Source: Nosema muscidifuracis (Eukaryota; Microsporidia; Nosematidae). Taken from it: 64,000 nucleotides of DNA. The notes below the pieces were generated by a model, which was not told the origin of the DNA, ran no database searches, and saw only the letters and a program-made list of their open reading frames with translations. Below are positions 19,415 to 28,354 of the stretch, in pieces. Positions within the stretch are counted from its first letter, which is position 1; the number at the start of each line of letters is the position of its first letter. Both the position numbers and the translations under genes were made by a program. The stretch spans positions 62,001-126,000 of the forward strand of contig JAIOKI010000004.1 of NCBI GenBank assembly GCA_028335825.1, read 5' to 3'.

Positions 19415-20194
19415 ATGTTTATAGAAGGTTTCTTATATTTATACGATAAAATAAATAATCTTATAGCTTATACCAATATGAAATATTCCCCTATAAATAT
19501 TATACTTATAGGAGGTCTTGATCATAACATTCTATCTCTTCCTTATACAAAACATCTTCTAGAATATTCTAATGATAATAATATTCGTCTTATCATTCCA
19601 CAATTTAGATCTCATCCTAATTATAGTATAAATCCTATAAATAATGATATAGAAGATATTAAAGTTTTATTAGATACAATAGAAGGTGATATAATACTTA
19701 TAGGAAATTCTACAGGTTGTCAGGATATTTTATTATATTGTAATAAGTATATTAATAAAAATATTAAGTTATGTATCTTACAAGGACCAGTTTCTGATAC
19801 AGAATATGAAGAATCAATATCTGATAAAAAAATTAAAAATGAAGATATTTTTATGTACAATAATCGTGTATTTATAAAAGAAAGATTTTCTAGTTTATTT
19901 ATTAGATATGGTAAAGAAGACTTATTTTCATCTTATCAAGATGATTCACATTATATAAATCTGAATAAGAATAATTATAATCTTATATTTGTAATATCTA
20001 ATAAAGATGAGTATTGTATTAATTCTATACATCATAAACTTAATCTAGTAAAGAATTCTTTAATTTATGTATTAGAAGAAGGAGATCATTTTATTACAGA
20101 TAAGAAGTCACAGGAAGAATTTATTAATTTAATAAGATCTTCTATAAATAAAATATTTAACTTTTATAATAGTCTTATAATGATAATAGAATAG
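19415..20194 (+). CDS. DUF1749-family alpha/beta hydrolase (SidJ-like esterase)
   Basis: 259 residues, close to the usual family length. The core is an alpha/beta hydrolase: strand INIILIGGLDHNILSLPY (28-44), then the nucleophile elbow LIGNSTGCQD with Ser99. The STGCQD signature is the hallmark of the DUF1749 family, which includes the fungal fusarinine C (siderophore) esterase SidJ. The acid is probably Asp198 (SNKDEYC) and the histidine His225 (EGDHF), so a complete Ser-Asp-His triad is present. The substrate is unknown; most microsporidia are not known to make siderophores, so another ester is likely. Start supported by CACCCTC 10 bases upstream. It is followed by a repeat spacer. Confidence 0.8.
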   Translation: MFIEGFLYLYDKINNLIAYTNMKYSPINIILIGGLDHNILSLPYTKHLLEYSNDNNIRLIIPQFRSHPNYSINPINNDIEDIKVLLDTIEGDIILIGNSTGCQDILLYCNKYINKNIKLCILQGPVSDTEYEESISDKKIKNEDIFMYNNRVFIKERFSSLFIRYGKEDLFSSYQDDSHYINLNKNNYNLIFVISNKDEYCINSIHHKLNLVKNSLIYVLEEGDHFITDKKSQEEFINLIRSSINKIFNFYNSLIMIIE

Positions 20195-20485
20195 TCTTAT
20201 AATATTAAAATAATGGTAAAATAGTTTTATAATATAATCTTATAGTATAAGCTTATAATAGTAGAATAATAAGATAAGTTAAAATACTGTATAAGTCTTT
20301 ATAGAATAATCTTATAATATTAGAATAGTCTTATAAAATAATCTTATAATAGTAGAATAATAAGATAAGTTAAAATACTGTATAAGTCTTTATAGAATAA
20401 TCTTATAATAGTAGAATAATAAGATAAGTTAAAATACTGTATAAGTCTATATAGAATAATCTTATAATATAATCTTATAATAAAA
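20195..20485. repeat. Tandem repeat spacer, unit about 60 bp
   Basis: Three near-identical copies of a unit containing AATAATAAGATAAGTTAAAA and TACTGTATAAGTCTTTATAG lie between 20255 and 20455, with shorter TCTTATAATA derivatives around them. Located between convergent genes. Confidence 0.85.
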
Positions 20486-22177
20486 TTATAAAGTCAATTC
20501 ATTGATAAGTTCATTTATCTTATCTAATAATATATTTGTTGCTTCTTCTATTATAAAATATTCAGAAAAAATATCTTCTTCAGATATTAATCTACGTAAT
20601 TCTTTAAGAAGAATTTTCTTATGATACTTATTATATTTTATATCAATATGATGTAATATACATAAAAATGAGTAATATTTTTTAAGAATTATTTCTGTAT
20701 CTGTATTATTAATCTTATCAATTAAATATCTTGATTTATCTTTAATATCTTCTGTATTAGATAATATTATAAAATATAAAATAGTATTCTTATTTATATC
20801 TGATATTTTAATAGAATGATCTATATTTCTAAATGAAAATAGAAGAAGTATTTGAGGTAATAAATGAGAACTTTCTTCTATATTTTTCTTATAAATATCA
20901 TATTCAGATTTCTTACATATTTTTGTATATCTTTTTGAATCTTCTAATAATTTATCATTGTAATATTTTAATATCTCTGAATAAATTAAATATTCAAATC
21001 CATTCTTCTTAAATTTTAATATTTTATTATTTAAAATAGACCATACAAGAATAACATCTGAATTAAAAGTAGTTGATGTTTCTTCATTTGAAATATCTTT
21101 ATTTGATATATCTTCATTTGATGTTTCTTCAGTTAATATGTCTTCATTATTAAGTTTACCTTGATTATTAAACTTATCTTCATTTACTTTATCTTCATTA
21201 ATTAATCTATATTCATTTACTTTATCTTGATCATTTGATATATCTTCATTTAATTTATCTTCATTTACTTTATCTTGATTATTTAATATATCTTTATTTA
21301 TTAATTCTTGATTATTTACTTTATCTTCAAATATACTTCCACTATAATATATCTCAAAAAATAAATTAAGATATTTTTTATTATCTAATACCATCTTATA
21401 AATAAATTCATAATTATTAATCTCAATTACATCACTAAATTTAATATATTTATAAATACTATCTTTAATATAATTAATATTATTGTTAGTATTATCTATT
21501 AAATCACAAAATATTTTTATAGTATCATTATTTATAGGAAATTTATTCCAATCAGTTTCTATAAAATAATTCTGATTAAAATGATTATTTTTAATAAGCT
21601 TACTTATTAAACTAATGATAGATAAAGATTTATTATCTTTATATAAATTAATTAATTTCTCAAATACTCCTTCAAATACAATTTCTTTATCAAAATTATG
21701 ACTTAAATTTAACATATTTTGTATCATTTCTAATCTACCAAAATCTATTTGTTTTACACAATAATGTGCATAATTTTTAACTAAAACCATTTTCTTACAA
21801 AAATTTTTGTTAGAAATTAATAATCTTAATAAGTTATATAAACCTTCATAATCTTTCTTCCTATTAGATATAAGAATATCAAGATTGTTCTGATTTTTTA
21901 TTAGAAGATCCACGAATTCTTCTGAATAAATTGAACTGAAAACTTTATGAAGAATTTTAAGATTATATGAAATATCTTGAAGAAGTGGTATTGATTCTAT
22001 AAGTGGAATTATACCATAAGTACCTGTCTCTAATATATTCTTATCCGCATAGTTTTCTAATTCAATTAGAGCATCCATTTTATCTTCAAGATATTCACTA
22101 TGTATAAGTCTGGATATTAAAATTTCAATGTTGTCTTCTTCTTCATTTATTGATGTATCATTTCCAAAAAAAAACAT
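20486..22177 (-). CDS. USO1: Uso1/p115-type vesicle tethering factor (armadillo head)
   Basis: 563 residues; start backed by AAACCCTTAAAATG. The N-terminus matches the Uso1/p115 head: NIEILISRLIHSEYLEDKMD (16-35) followed by ALIELENYADKNILETGTYG, the 'L-LEDRRxAxxxLKxLSxxxxxxVGTxG' pattern. Further on, residues 128-210 read like p115 (KKMVLVKNYAH..., FEGVFEKLINLY, ISKLIKNNHFNQNYF, matching 'LLxNLLKNNxSNQNFF'). A low-complexity insert of D/N/E/K/I repeats occupies about 284-368. The long coiled-coil tail of yeast Uso1 (about 1000 residues) is absent. Uso1 tethers ER-derived vesicles to the Golgi; here it is reduced to the armadillo platform. Confidence 0.88.
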   Translation of the reverse strand: MFFFGNDTSINEEEDNIEILISRLIHSEYLEDKMDALIELENYADKNILETGTYGIIPLIESIPLLQDISYNLKILHKVFSSIYSEEFVDLLIKNQNNLDILISNRKKDYEGLYNLLRLLISNKNFCKKMVLVKNYAHYCVKQIDFGRLEMIQNMLNLSHNFDKEIVFEGVFEKLINLYKDNKSLSIISLISKLIKNNHFNQNYFIETDWNKFPINNDTIKIFCDLIDNTNNNINYIKDSIYKYIKFSDVIEINNYEFIYKMVLDNKKYLNLFFEIYYSGSIFEDKVNNQELINKDILNNQDKVNEDKLNEDISNDQDKVNEYRLINEDKVNEDKFNNQGKLNNEDILTEETSNEDISNKDISNEETSTTFNSDVILVWSILNNKILKFKKNGFEYLIYSEILKYYNDKLLEDSKRYTKICKKSEYDIYKKNIEESSHLLPQILLLFSFRNIDHSIKISDINKNTILYFIILSNTEDIKDKSRYLIDKINNTDTEIILKKYYSFLCILHHIDIKYNKYHKKILLKELRRLISEEDIFSEYFIIEEATNILLDKINELINELTL

Positions 22178-22432
22178 TTTAAGGGTTTAAAAATTAATGA
22201 TTTGGTATTGTAAATTATTAGTAATTGACCAATCATAATTAATGTTGAATTACTTTAACTATATAAATGTAAATTAAGTTATTTTGATGGTTTAAAATTA
22301 TAAGAAATCTTTTTAATTTTATGATAAATAAAATATTTATTAGATAAGCATAATCACTACATTATTTAAAATTATAAGCTTTTCTTAGTATTAATCAATA
22401 TTTCATATAAAAAATAATATCTATTTGATTAG
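22178..22432. other. AT-rich intergenic spacer
   Basis: Nothing coding. The spacer separates two minus-strand genes; the CCCTTAAAATG start motif of USO1 lies at its lower edge. Confidence 0.5.
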
Positions 22433-23032
22433 TCAATCTTTCTTATTAAAAAAATAAGGTATAACTACATCTCTAAATCTTACTTTACTAGGTTGCTTAA
22501 CATTTTTACTAAAATCTATTAACATATTTCTTTCTAAACTATCATCACTTTCATAAAATACTTTAAAATCTTTATAATCCATATATCCTTTCTTATTCAA
22601 ATCGTATAATTGAAGAACAAGTAGAACTTCTTTATGATCATTACATCCTAAAAAACTAAAAATTCTTTTAAGAACTGATTTGCATAATCTTCCATCACCA
22701 TTGAGATCAAAAACATCGAATAAAAATTTTATTCTTTTTTCTTTATCAGTTTTTATATTGAAAAGAGCTAATAAATCAACAAAATGTGGGAATATTAGAT
22801 TTTGGTAATCAAGTCTTTTTTCTATAACATTACATATCAATTTATTGAATGGGTTAATCTCAAATTCTGGAATATTATTAAGTTCGTTGTACGTTATATA
22901 TCCTACATTAAGTTTATCAAGAAAACAGAATCTTTCATACAAATGCTCGATTTCTATGTAGCTAAATACAGATGAATTCTTAAGTTCTTCTAATTCTTCT
23001 TCACATAATATTGAACTGTGTATATTTCCCAT
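22433..23032 (-). CDS. CHP1-type calcineurin B homologous EF-hand protein
   Basis: The start is placed at MGNIHSSILC, giving 199 residues. The open frame extends upstream, but MG-N-x-x-S-S is an N-myristoylation signal and TTACCCCTTATTTTTTTCATG puts the start motif just ahead. Residues 1-66 follow CHP1 closely (EEELEELK, FSYIEIEHLYERF, LDKLNVGYI, IPEFEINP), more so than calcineurin B. Four EF-hand regions are present. Only the third (D109-x-N111-x-D113-x-R115) has a near-canonical loop, and it lacks the Glu at position 12; the fourth (D144-LNKKG) is degenerate. CHP proteins are membrane-bound Ca2+ sensors or chaperones of Na+/H+ exchangers. The partner here is unknown; calcineurin B itself is the alternative. 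Confidence 0.78.
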   Translation of the reverse strand: MGNIHSSILCEEELEELKNSSVFSYIEIEHLYERFCFLDKLNVGYITYNELNNIPEFEINPFNKLICNVIEKRLDYQNLIFPHFVDLLALFNIKTDKEKRIKFLFDVFDLNGDGRLCKSVLKRIFSFLGCNDHKEVLLVLQLYDLNKKGYMDYKDFKVFYESDDSLERNMLIDFSKNVKQPSKVRFRDVVIPYFFNKKD

Positions 23033-23106
23033 GAAAAAAATAAGGGGTAAGATATTTATGCTTTTAAGTTTTATGTGTAACAAATTATATATAAATTTTC
23101 AATTCT

Positions 23107-23188
23107 AGTCAGATGGCCGAGTGGTCTAAGGCGGTGGCTTAAGGTGCCATTCTCTTCGGAGGCGCGGGTTCGAACCCCGCTCTGGCTA
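23107..23188 (+). tRNA. tRNA-Leu(AAG): tRNA-Leu (anticodon AAG)
   Basis: 82 nt cloverleaf. The acceptor AGTCAGA (23107-23113) pairs with TCTGGCT (23181-23187, one G-U), discriminator A at 23188. The D-arm TGGCCGAGTGGTCTAAGGC is the class II form. Anticodon stem GTGGC/GCCAT; loop TTAAGGT with anticodon AAG at 23141-23143. A long variable arm (TCTCTTCGGAGG) marks it as Leu. T-arm GCGGG-TTCGAAC-CCCGC. No intron, CCA not encoded, and TTTT directly follows (pol III terminator at 23189). It reads CUU (and CUC via inosine). Confidence 0.97.
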
Positions 23189-23690
23189 TTTTATTTTAAT
23201 TTTCGAATAAAAAAATATATTTTTATAAACGAAAAAAAAATATTATGTTTTTGATTTTCTAATAATTGTTAACAAAAAATTATTTTATTCATTTTGATAC
23301 TGTGATGAATATTTTATAATTTTAAGAATCAATAATACTAAAAATTAATTATAAAATATATAGTTTTTTATTACAATTGAAAAATATATTTTGGCAATAG
23401 ATACGTGACTAGATCTTCTTTTAGAATATCAAGCATAGACTTAAAATGTTTTTATTTAGATAAGTTCTCTTAGACATATTCAATAATTTTCTCTTTTATA
23501 ATAATCTTGGGTCGTTATTTAACTGATTCAGTGTCAAATTGCAACATAATAAAAATTTTAAAGTTGGATATATTTCTGATTAAGTATTTAGTTGACTTAA
23601 AATTTTAAGATAGCTCAAATACCAAGTTCTTTAAAACACATCATATATGATAAATAAAACATACTCAATGCCTAAAAATATATAAATCTA
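23189..23690. other. AT-rich spacer after the tRNA
   Basis: It begins with the TTTTATTTT pol III termination signal (23189-23197). The rest shows no gene or repeat. Confidence 0.5.
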
Positions 23691-24845
23691 TTATTTAATA
23701 TGTTTAATAATTGTTAATTCGTATCGGTTTTCATGATTATGATTTTTTGATATAAACTTCTCATCAACGTTACACTTTTTATATAAATAGCAAAGACCTC
23801 TACTCTTTCCACGAGTATAACAAAAGCTTCCTCTAATTACTCGTCCAATAATAATTTCATCTTTATCATAAATAAATCCATTTTTAACAAGTACACCTTT
23901 TTCAAGTTCAAATGCATAATAATGTACTTCTTTGTTTGTACTAATAAACAAATCTTCAATATTCATTTCAACTTTCTTACTCTTATGAGTTCTATCATAT
24001 TTCTCAACAATTTCTTTATTAATTTTATCCTCCAAGTATCTAAACATTTCTGAGTTAACATCATCAAACGGATAAGTCATATAACTATTTTCAAGAGCTA
24101 ATCTCTGTATTTCATCTATACATACAGGTATACATCCTTGTTTTATTAAAGTACTCCACATGGCCATGACATCTTTTTTTAATAAAAATAATTTCCCTAT
24201 CTCATATTTTTCATTATTGTGTACAAAAAACATATTTCCTGATAATATACTCTCATCGATATCTTGGGATATATTTTTTATTTTATTTTCGTGAGTTTTA
24301 ATAAACGATATACAACTATCAAATGTTTTTATACTCGATTCTTCATTAAAATCTGTTAAAGAACTTATAAGTATAAAATGTTGATTAGTAAATATAATTT
24401 CTAAATATCCAAAATCTGACTTAACAATTTGTATCTGATTTTTGATATTTTTATCAAAATTGAATTGATTAATTATAGGATTAGTAGATGAATATACATA
24501 AATTCTTTTAAAAGACTCATCGAATATGAACCCCCGATCTTGTGATTTGTATATATATTTACTACTCTTCTGGTTTCTTTTTATTGGTAAGCCTATTCCT
24601 TCAACTTTAATCATTTTAAACCTTTTAGCATACCAAACATGTGTTTTCAAAATGTGTCTTTGTTTCTGTCTCGTGCTCTTATTCTTCTTAACAAAATTTG
24701 ACCGAGTGCGTCTTCTTTTATAAAACGGAAGCCTCTGAAAATACATTGTCTTTTTTTTACTACTGTTTATGGCTTTTTCTAATATTCTTATATCTGATTC
24801 TCTATCTTTTACAAACTCTTCAATATTAATCTCGTTAGTCTCCAT
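23691..24845 (-). CDS. POP1: RNase P/MRP subunit Pop1
   Basis: 384 residues, less than half of yeast Pop1 (875), but all three conserved blocks are present. The N-terminal Pop1 signature has R-R-R-T-R-S-N (44-50) and LKTHVWYAKRF (66-76, the 'LxTHxWHAKRF' motif). The POPLD block at about 228-262 includes MWSTLIKQGCIPVCIDE and LENSYMTYPFDD. The C-terminal block IIGRVIRGSFCYTRGKSRG lies at about 332-350. Pop1 is the largest protein of RNase P and RNase MRP, needed for pre-tRNA 5' maturation and rRNA processing. Start supported by TATACCCGAAAATG. RPP1, another subunit, is 11 kb away, with the tRNA-Leu gene next door by coincidence of a compact genome. Confidence 0.92.
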   Translation of the reverse strand: METNEINIEEFVKDRESDIRILEKAINSSKKKTMYFQRLPFYKRRRTRSNFVKKNKSTRQKQRHILKTHVWYAKRFKMIKVEGIGLPIKRNQKSSKYIYKSQDRGFIFDESFKRIYVYSSTNPIINQFNFDKNIKNQIQIVKSDFGYLEIIFTNQHFILISSLTDFNEESSIKTFDSCISFIKTHENKIKNISQDIDESILSGNMFFVHNNEKYEIGKLFLLKKDVMAMWSTLIKQGCIPVCIDEIQRLALENSYMTYPFDDVNSEMFRYLEDKINKEIVEKYDRTHKSKKVEMNIEDLFISTNKEVHYYAFELEKGVLVKNGFIYDKDEIIIGRVIRGSFCYTRGKSRGLCYLYKKCNVDEKFISKNHNHENRYELTIIKHIK

Positions 24846-25305
24846 TTTCGGGTATAAAAAAATTAAATATTCTTCTAATAAGAATAGAACTCATAAAATT
24901 CTCTTCTTACTTACATGTGATTGCTTATGTACAAAATATCATACAAAATGAAGATTTAAGTTCACTGACTGAATCAAAGGGTAGATTTAATTATTAACTC
25001 TTAAGAGTATTTTTATATAATGTAGTAGAATAAAAAACTCTTTATAAACAACATTTACTGTCGTCTATTTGCTCTTTTTGGTAATATTATACTTGTTTTT
25101 TTATTAAAATAATCATCAAATATATAAAAAGTTTAATTTAATTTTAATTGTATTTTTAAAGAAAATTATACTGTATTCAATATCTTAAAAAATATATTAT
25201 ACTTTTATTATTAAGAATTAAAAATAAATAGATATTAAATTCAAACTTTTTATATATTTGATGATATTTTCTTTATAGTTATAAGACTTGATATATTTTT
25301 GAGTG
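24846..25305. other. AT-rich intergenic region
   Basis: No supported gene. AACTTTTTATATATTTGATGATA (25240s) is complementary to part of 25117-25138 (ATCATCAAATATATAAAAAGTT), an inverted repeat with about 100 bases between arms. Confidence 0.45.
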
Positions 25306-25962
25306 TCATGTAGCTAAAAAATAGAAAGCAGAAATTGTTGTTCCATAAAAATTTATATTAATTGGTGATTCGTTATCTTCCCAATTTAACAAACAACTAT
25401 CAAACAAATCGTTATTAGACAATATATTTTTAAGTGTACTTGATTCAAAACTAAAACTTATACCAGAGAATCCTTTGCAAACAAATTTAAGATTAATATT
25501 TTCATTATAAACTTCTGATTCGCTATCATCAAATTTAATCTTAACTTGTCCATTAGTTTGACAAATAACTTGGTACAAGAAGAATGCATCAATATAATCA
25601 CTTCTATTTATTGTGAAAGGAACTTGATACAATGATCCATCAAAAATAACATATCGATGTCTGTAAACATAATCTTCAAATTCATATTCAAATATAAGAA
25701 AAGATTTTGTAGTTTCTATACGTAGACTTATCATTTTTGAGTACGAGAATTTTGGCTTGTTGATTTTAAGAATCATATTTTTTAACTGACATTCTTCAAA
25801 AAATGAAGTATTTAATGTAATGTTTGATACTATATTTTTAGATTCACTTACTAATTGAAGATTAAAATTCTGTCGTGTATCTATTACTAAATATAAGGAT
25901 TTAAATACCGAACATAGTTTGTCAAGAGTGGATGCATTTTTAAAAGATATTCTGCAATCCAT
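25306..25962 (-). CDS. Sliding-clamp-like protein, probable Rad9 of the 9-1-1 checkpoint complex
   Basis: 218 residues starting MDCRISFKNASTLDKLC directly after ATACCC. Overall pattern: short N-terminal strand, helix, 'FNLQLVSESKNIVSNITLNTSFFEE' (PCNA-like 'L.......S..A...f...fF' segment), a central linker, and a C-terminal part with SGISFSFESSTLKNIL and the ending ESPININFYGTTISAFYFLAT. The terminal 'P-h-x-h-x...-x-FxLAT' is typical of Rad9. At 218 residues it lacks the phosphorylated Rad9 tail. Rad9-Rad1-Hus1 is loaded at damaged DNA and activates ATR/Mec1. Alternatives are Hus1 or a divergent PCNA. Confidence 0.6.
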   Translation of the reverse strand: MDCRISFKNASTLDKLCSVFKSLYLVIDTRQNFNLQLVSESKNIVSNITLNTSFFEECQLKNMILKINKPKFSYSKMISLRIETTKSFLIFEYEFEDYVYRHRYVIFDGSLYQVPFTINRSDYIDAFFLYQVICQTNGQVKIKFDDSESEVYNENINLKFVCKGFSGISFSFESSTLKNILSNNDLFDSCLLNWEDNESPININFYGTTISAFYFLAT

Positions 25963-26302
25963 GGGTATAAAATATATTTATGATTTAACAGAATTTGTCA
26001 TCAATAAATTAATACAGGAATTTTATTTATATTTAACCTTTTAAAATGGTTAAAATTGTGTTTGAAATTAATATCAGCACTAGATAATGTCTAATATTTA
26101 AAAAAAAGATATTTTTTATTTCTTCATCATTGAATCGTTTTAGGTAATTTAATAGTTTTTATTATAAAAAAATTGTAAGCTAATTTAAAAATTAAGTTTT
26201 ATAATTATTAAAAGATTTTTAAAGCATAAAATTTTATTAAACAAATTCTAATCTATACTTTTATGCAAAAAAGCATAAATAAAGGAAAAAAAATAAATTA
26301 GC
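25963..26302. other. Divergent intergenic region
   Basis: A/T-rich, no gene or clear repeat. It includes the ATACCC start motif of the clamp-like gene at its left edge. Confidence 0.45.
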
Positions 26303-28216
26303 ATGAAATCAAAAATTCTAAAAAATACAAACATGTCATGCATACTTTGTACAAACAAACTTACAACAACACTCAATTCTATACCAGAAATATACTCATA
26401 CAAGATAAATATATTCACAAAAGAAATCTTAATTAAATATACCAAAAATATTACTAAAATATTGGTTGAACTTAACAGACATGGATTTGTTTTCACATCA
26501 ATAAGTATAAAAAATTATATTCTTGATGGTATTGCAATACTGCTATCAAAGATTTCCTATTCAGTTATTCCAATTCGAATTTTATTGTTATTTTATCTAC
26601 AATATAGGAATCTTAAAACAAAAAATCTACTTATATTTAGAATTTGTTCTCTTTTAAATTTTATACTTTATTTTTTTAAGATAGATAATATTTATTTAGA
26701 TAATTCTGTTGATATTATGGTGTATATATTCATAAATACACTTATTAATGATAGATTACATTTATTAGCCAAAGTAAATTCATTCATGGTTATTGAAAAA
26801 TCAAAGTTTAGGAAAATAATTGAGGAATTTAAAGAAGTAAAAGGTAAAATTATATTTCTTAATAAAGCCAAACTTTTTAGTAAAGAAAATATAAAAGATC
26901 TTGATATCTTTCATTATGAGGTATCAGACTCTGTGATGATAAAAGATATTATATTGGCAAAGGCTAATGATACATTATATGTTAATGGTACAATTTTATA
27001 CGGGGATTGTTTAATAGATGATTCTTCTATAACAGGGGAAGAATCTTTGAAGACAAAAAAGAAAGGAGATTTTATTTATGAAAGATCAATTATAAAAAAA
27101 GGGACAGTAGTTATTCAGATAACAGGTATAAACAAATATACTGAAGATGATAAAATTTCTTCTAAATCAGATTTTAAATTGATACTTATCTTTATAAATA
27201 TTATAAATATTCTGTACAATTTTATGATTCATGATAATTTCCCTGATATATTAGAATCTTTCGTAAAAATTAATATGAAATTCTGTCCTTGTATCTTTTT
27301 ATTGTCAGACATTATTTTAAAAATGAGGTTAAATAAAGAAATGATTGGAAAGAATATTAATATAAATAATTATGATATATGTAAGAATATAAAGAATATT
27401 TTTATAGATAAAACAGGAACACTTACTAGAAACAGTAAAGTAATATCATTCAAAATAGATCCAGATATTGAAGGAGTAGTTTATTTACTAGAAAAGGAGT
27501 TTAATAATGTTTATTCTAGAGGAATATTAGAAGTTATTAATCCTTCTAAAAATAGGTATAAACTTTCAGATAAAGAATATGTAAGTTCTTCTGGTATAAG
27601 ATGTAAATTTGAAGATAAAGAAATAAGAATAGGAAAGAAAGAATTTTGTAATTTTAAAAGAAAATCTACAAATTATACACATAAAAATGGAATATTTGTA
27701 AGCATAGATAGTGAAATTACAGGATATTTTATTTTAGAAGATACTATTAAGAAGAATGCTAGAAATGTCATAAAAATTCTTCAACGAAAATATAATATAA
27801 TTTTATTATCCGGAGATTCAAAAAGAAATGTAGAAAATATTTGTAAAAGACTAAACATTTCTAATTATTTTTATAACTTGAGATCCAATGATAAAGCTTG
27901 TATAATAAAATCATATAGAGAGAATAGTTGTATGATAGGTGATGGTATAAATGATATACCTGCATTTAGTTGTAGTACTATAAGTGTAGGTTTGAGACAT
28001 AATTTGAATACTGATGTAGTAATTAATAACAGTTTAAAAGATTTAGTTTATTTATTAAATACAGTAGAAAAGATGAACAGAAAAAAAGTCATAAATTATT
28101 GTGTATCTTTGATTTATAACTCATTAATTTTATTTTTAGATATAGGGTTTATGAAAAGTAGTTTGATAATGTATATTCCTAATTTAATGATTTTATTTAA
28201 TTCTATTTGGATATAA
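26303..28216 (+). CDS. Copper-type (P1B) P-type ATPase, divergent and short
   Basis: 637 residues versus about 1000 in yeast Ccc2. N-terminal heavy-metal-binding domain with M11-S-C13-I-L-C16. Membrane helices cluster at about 72-125, 135-160, 293-312, 322-342 and 598-635. Actuator loop with TGE at 244-246 (SSITGEESL). The intramembrane metal motif C328-P-C330 defines the Cu(I) subgroup. Phosphorylation site D369-K-T-G-T. Hinge motifs GDSKRN (504-509) and GDGIND (546-551). The nucleotide domain is small, and the usual HP dipeptide of copper ATPases is not seen (VINPSK near 411-416 may be its relic). It should be an ATP-driven Cu+ exporter into the secretory pathway. The missing HP could lower ATP affinity. 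No CCC start block. Confidence 0.88.
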   Translation: MKSKILKNTNMSCILCTNKLTTTLNSIPEIYSYKINIFTKEILIKYTKNITKILVELNRHGFVFTSISIKNYILDGIAILLSKISYSVIPIRILLLFYLQYRNLKTKNLLIFRICSLLNFILYFFKIDNIYLDNSVDIMVYIFINTLINDRLHLLAKVNSFMVIEKSKFRKIIEEFKEVKGKIIFLNKAKLFSKENIKDLDIFHYEVSDSVMIKDIILAKANDTLYVNGTILYGDCLIDDSSITGEESLKTKKKGDFIYERSIIKKGTVVIQITGINKYTEDDKISSKSDFKLILIFINIINILYNFMIHDNFPDILESFVKINMKFCPCIFLLSDIILKMRLNKEMIGKNININNYDICKNIKNIFIDKTGTLTRNSKVISFKIDPDIEGVVYLLEKEFNNVYSRGILEVINPSKNRYKLSDKEYVSSSGIRCKFEDKEIRIGKKEFCNFKRKSTNYTHKNGIFVSIDSEITGYFILEDTIKKNARNVIKILQRKYNIILLSGDSKRNVENICKRLNISNYFYNLRSNDKACIIKSYRENSCMIGDGINDIPAFSCSTISVGLRHNLNTDVVINNSLKDLVYLLNTVEKMNRKKVINYCVSLIYNSLILFLDIGFMKSSLIMYIPNLMILFNSIWI

Positions 28217-28350
28217 TAGTTGTAATTTTTATACATATCATTAATAGGTAAAAGTTCCATATCTATAAGATAAAAAATAATAATTTATAATATCATTAAC
28301 AGATAAAATTTCCATTTCTATAAGATAAAAAATAATAACTTTTTTTTCTA
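28217..28350. repeat. Two-copy direct repeat upstream of MCM3
   Basis: A unit of about 55 bp with TATCATTAA...CTATAAGATAAAAAATAATAA occurs twice (about 28236-28285 and 28291-28340), ending just before the CCCC block that precedes the MCM3 start. Confidence 0.7.
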
Positions 28351-28354
28351 CCCC

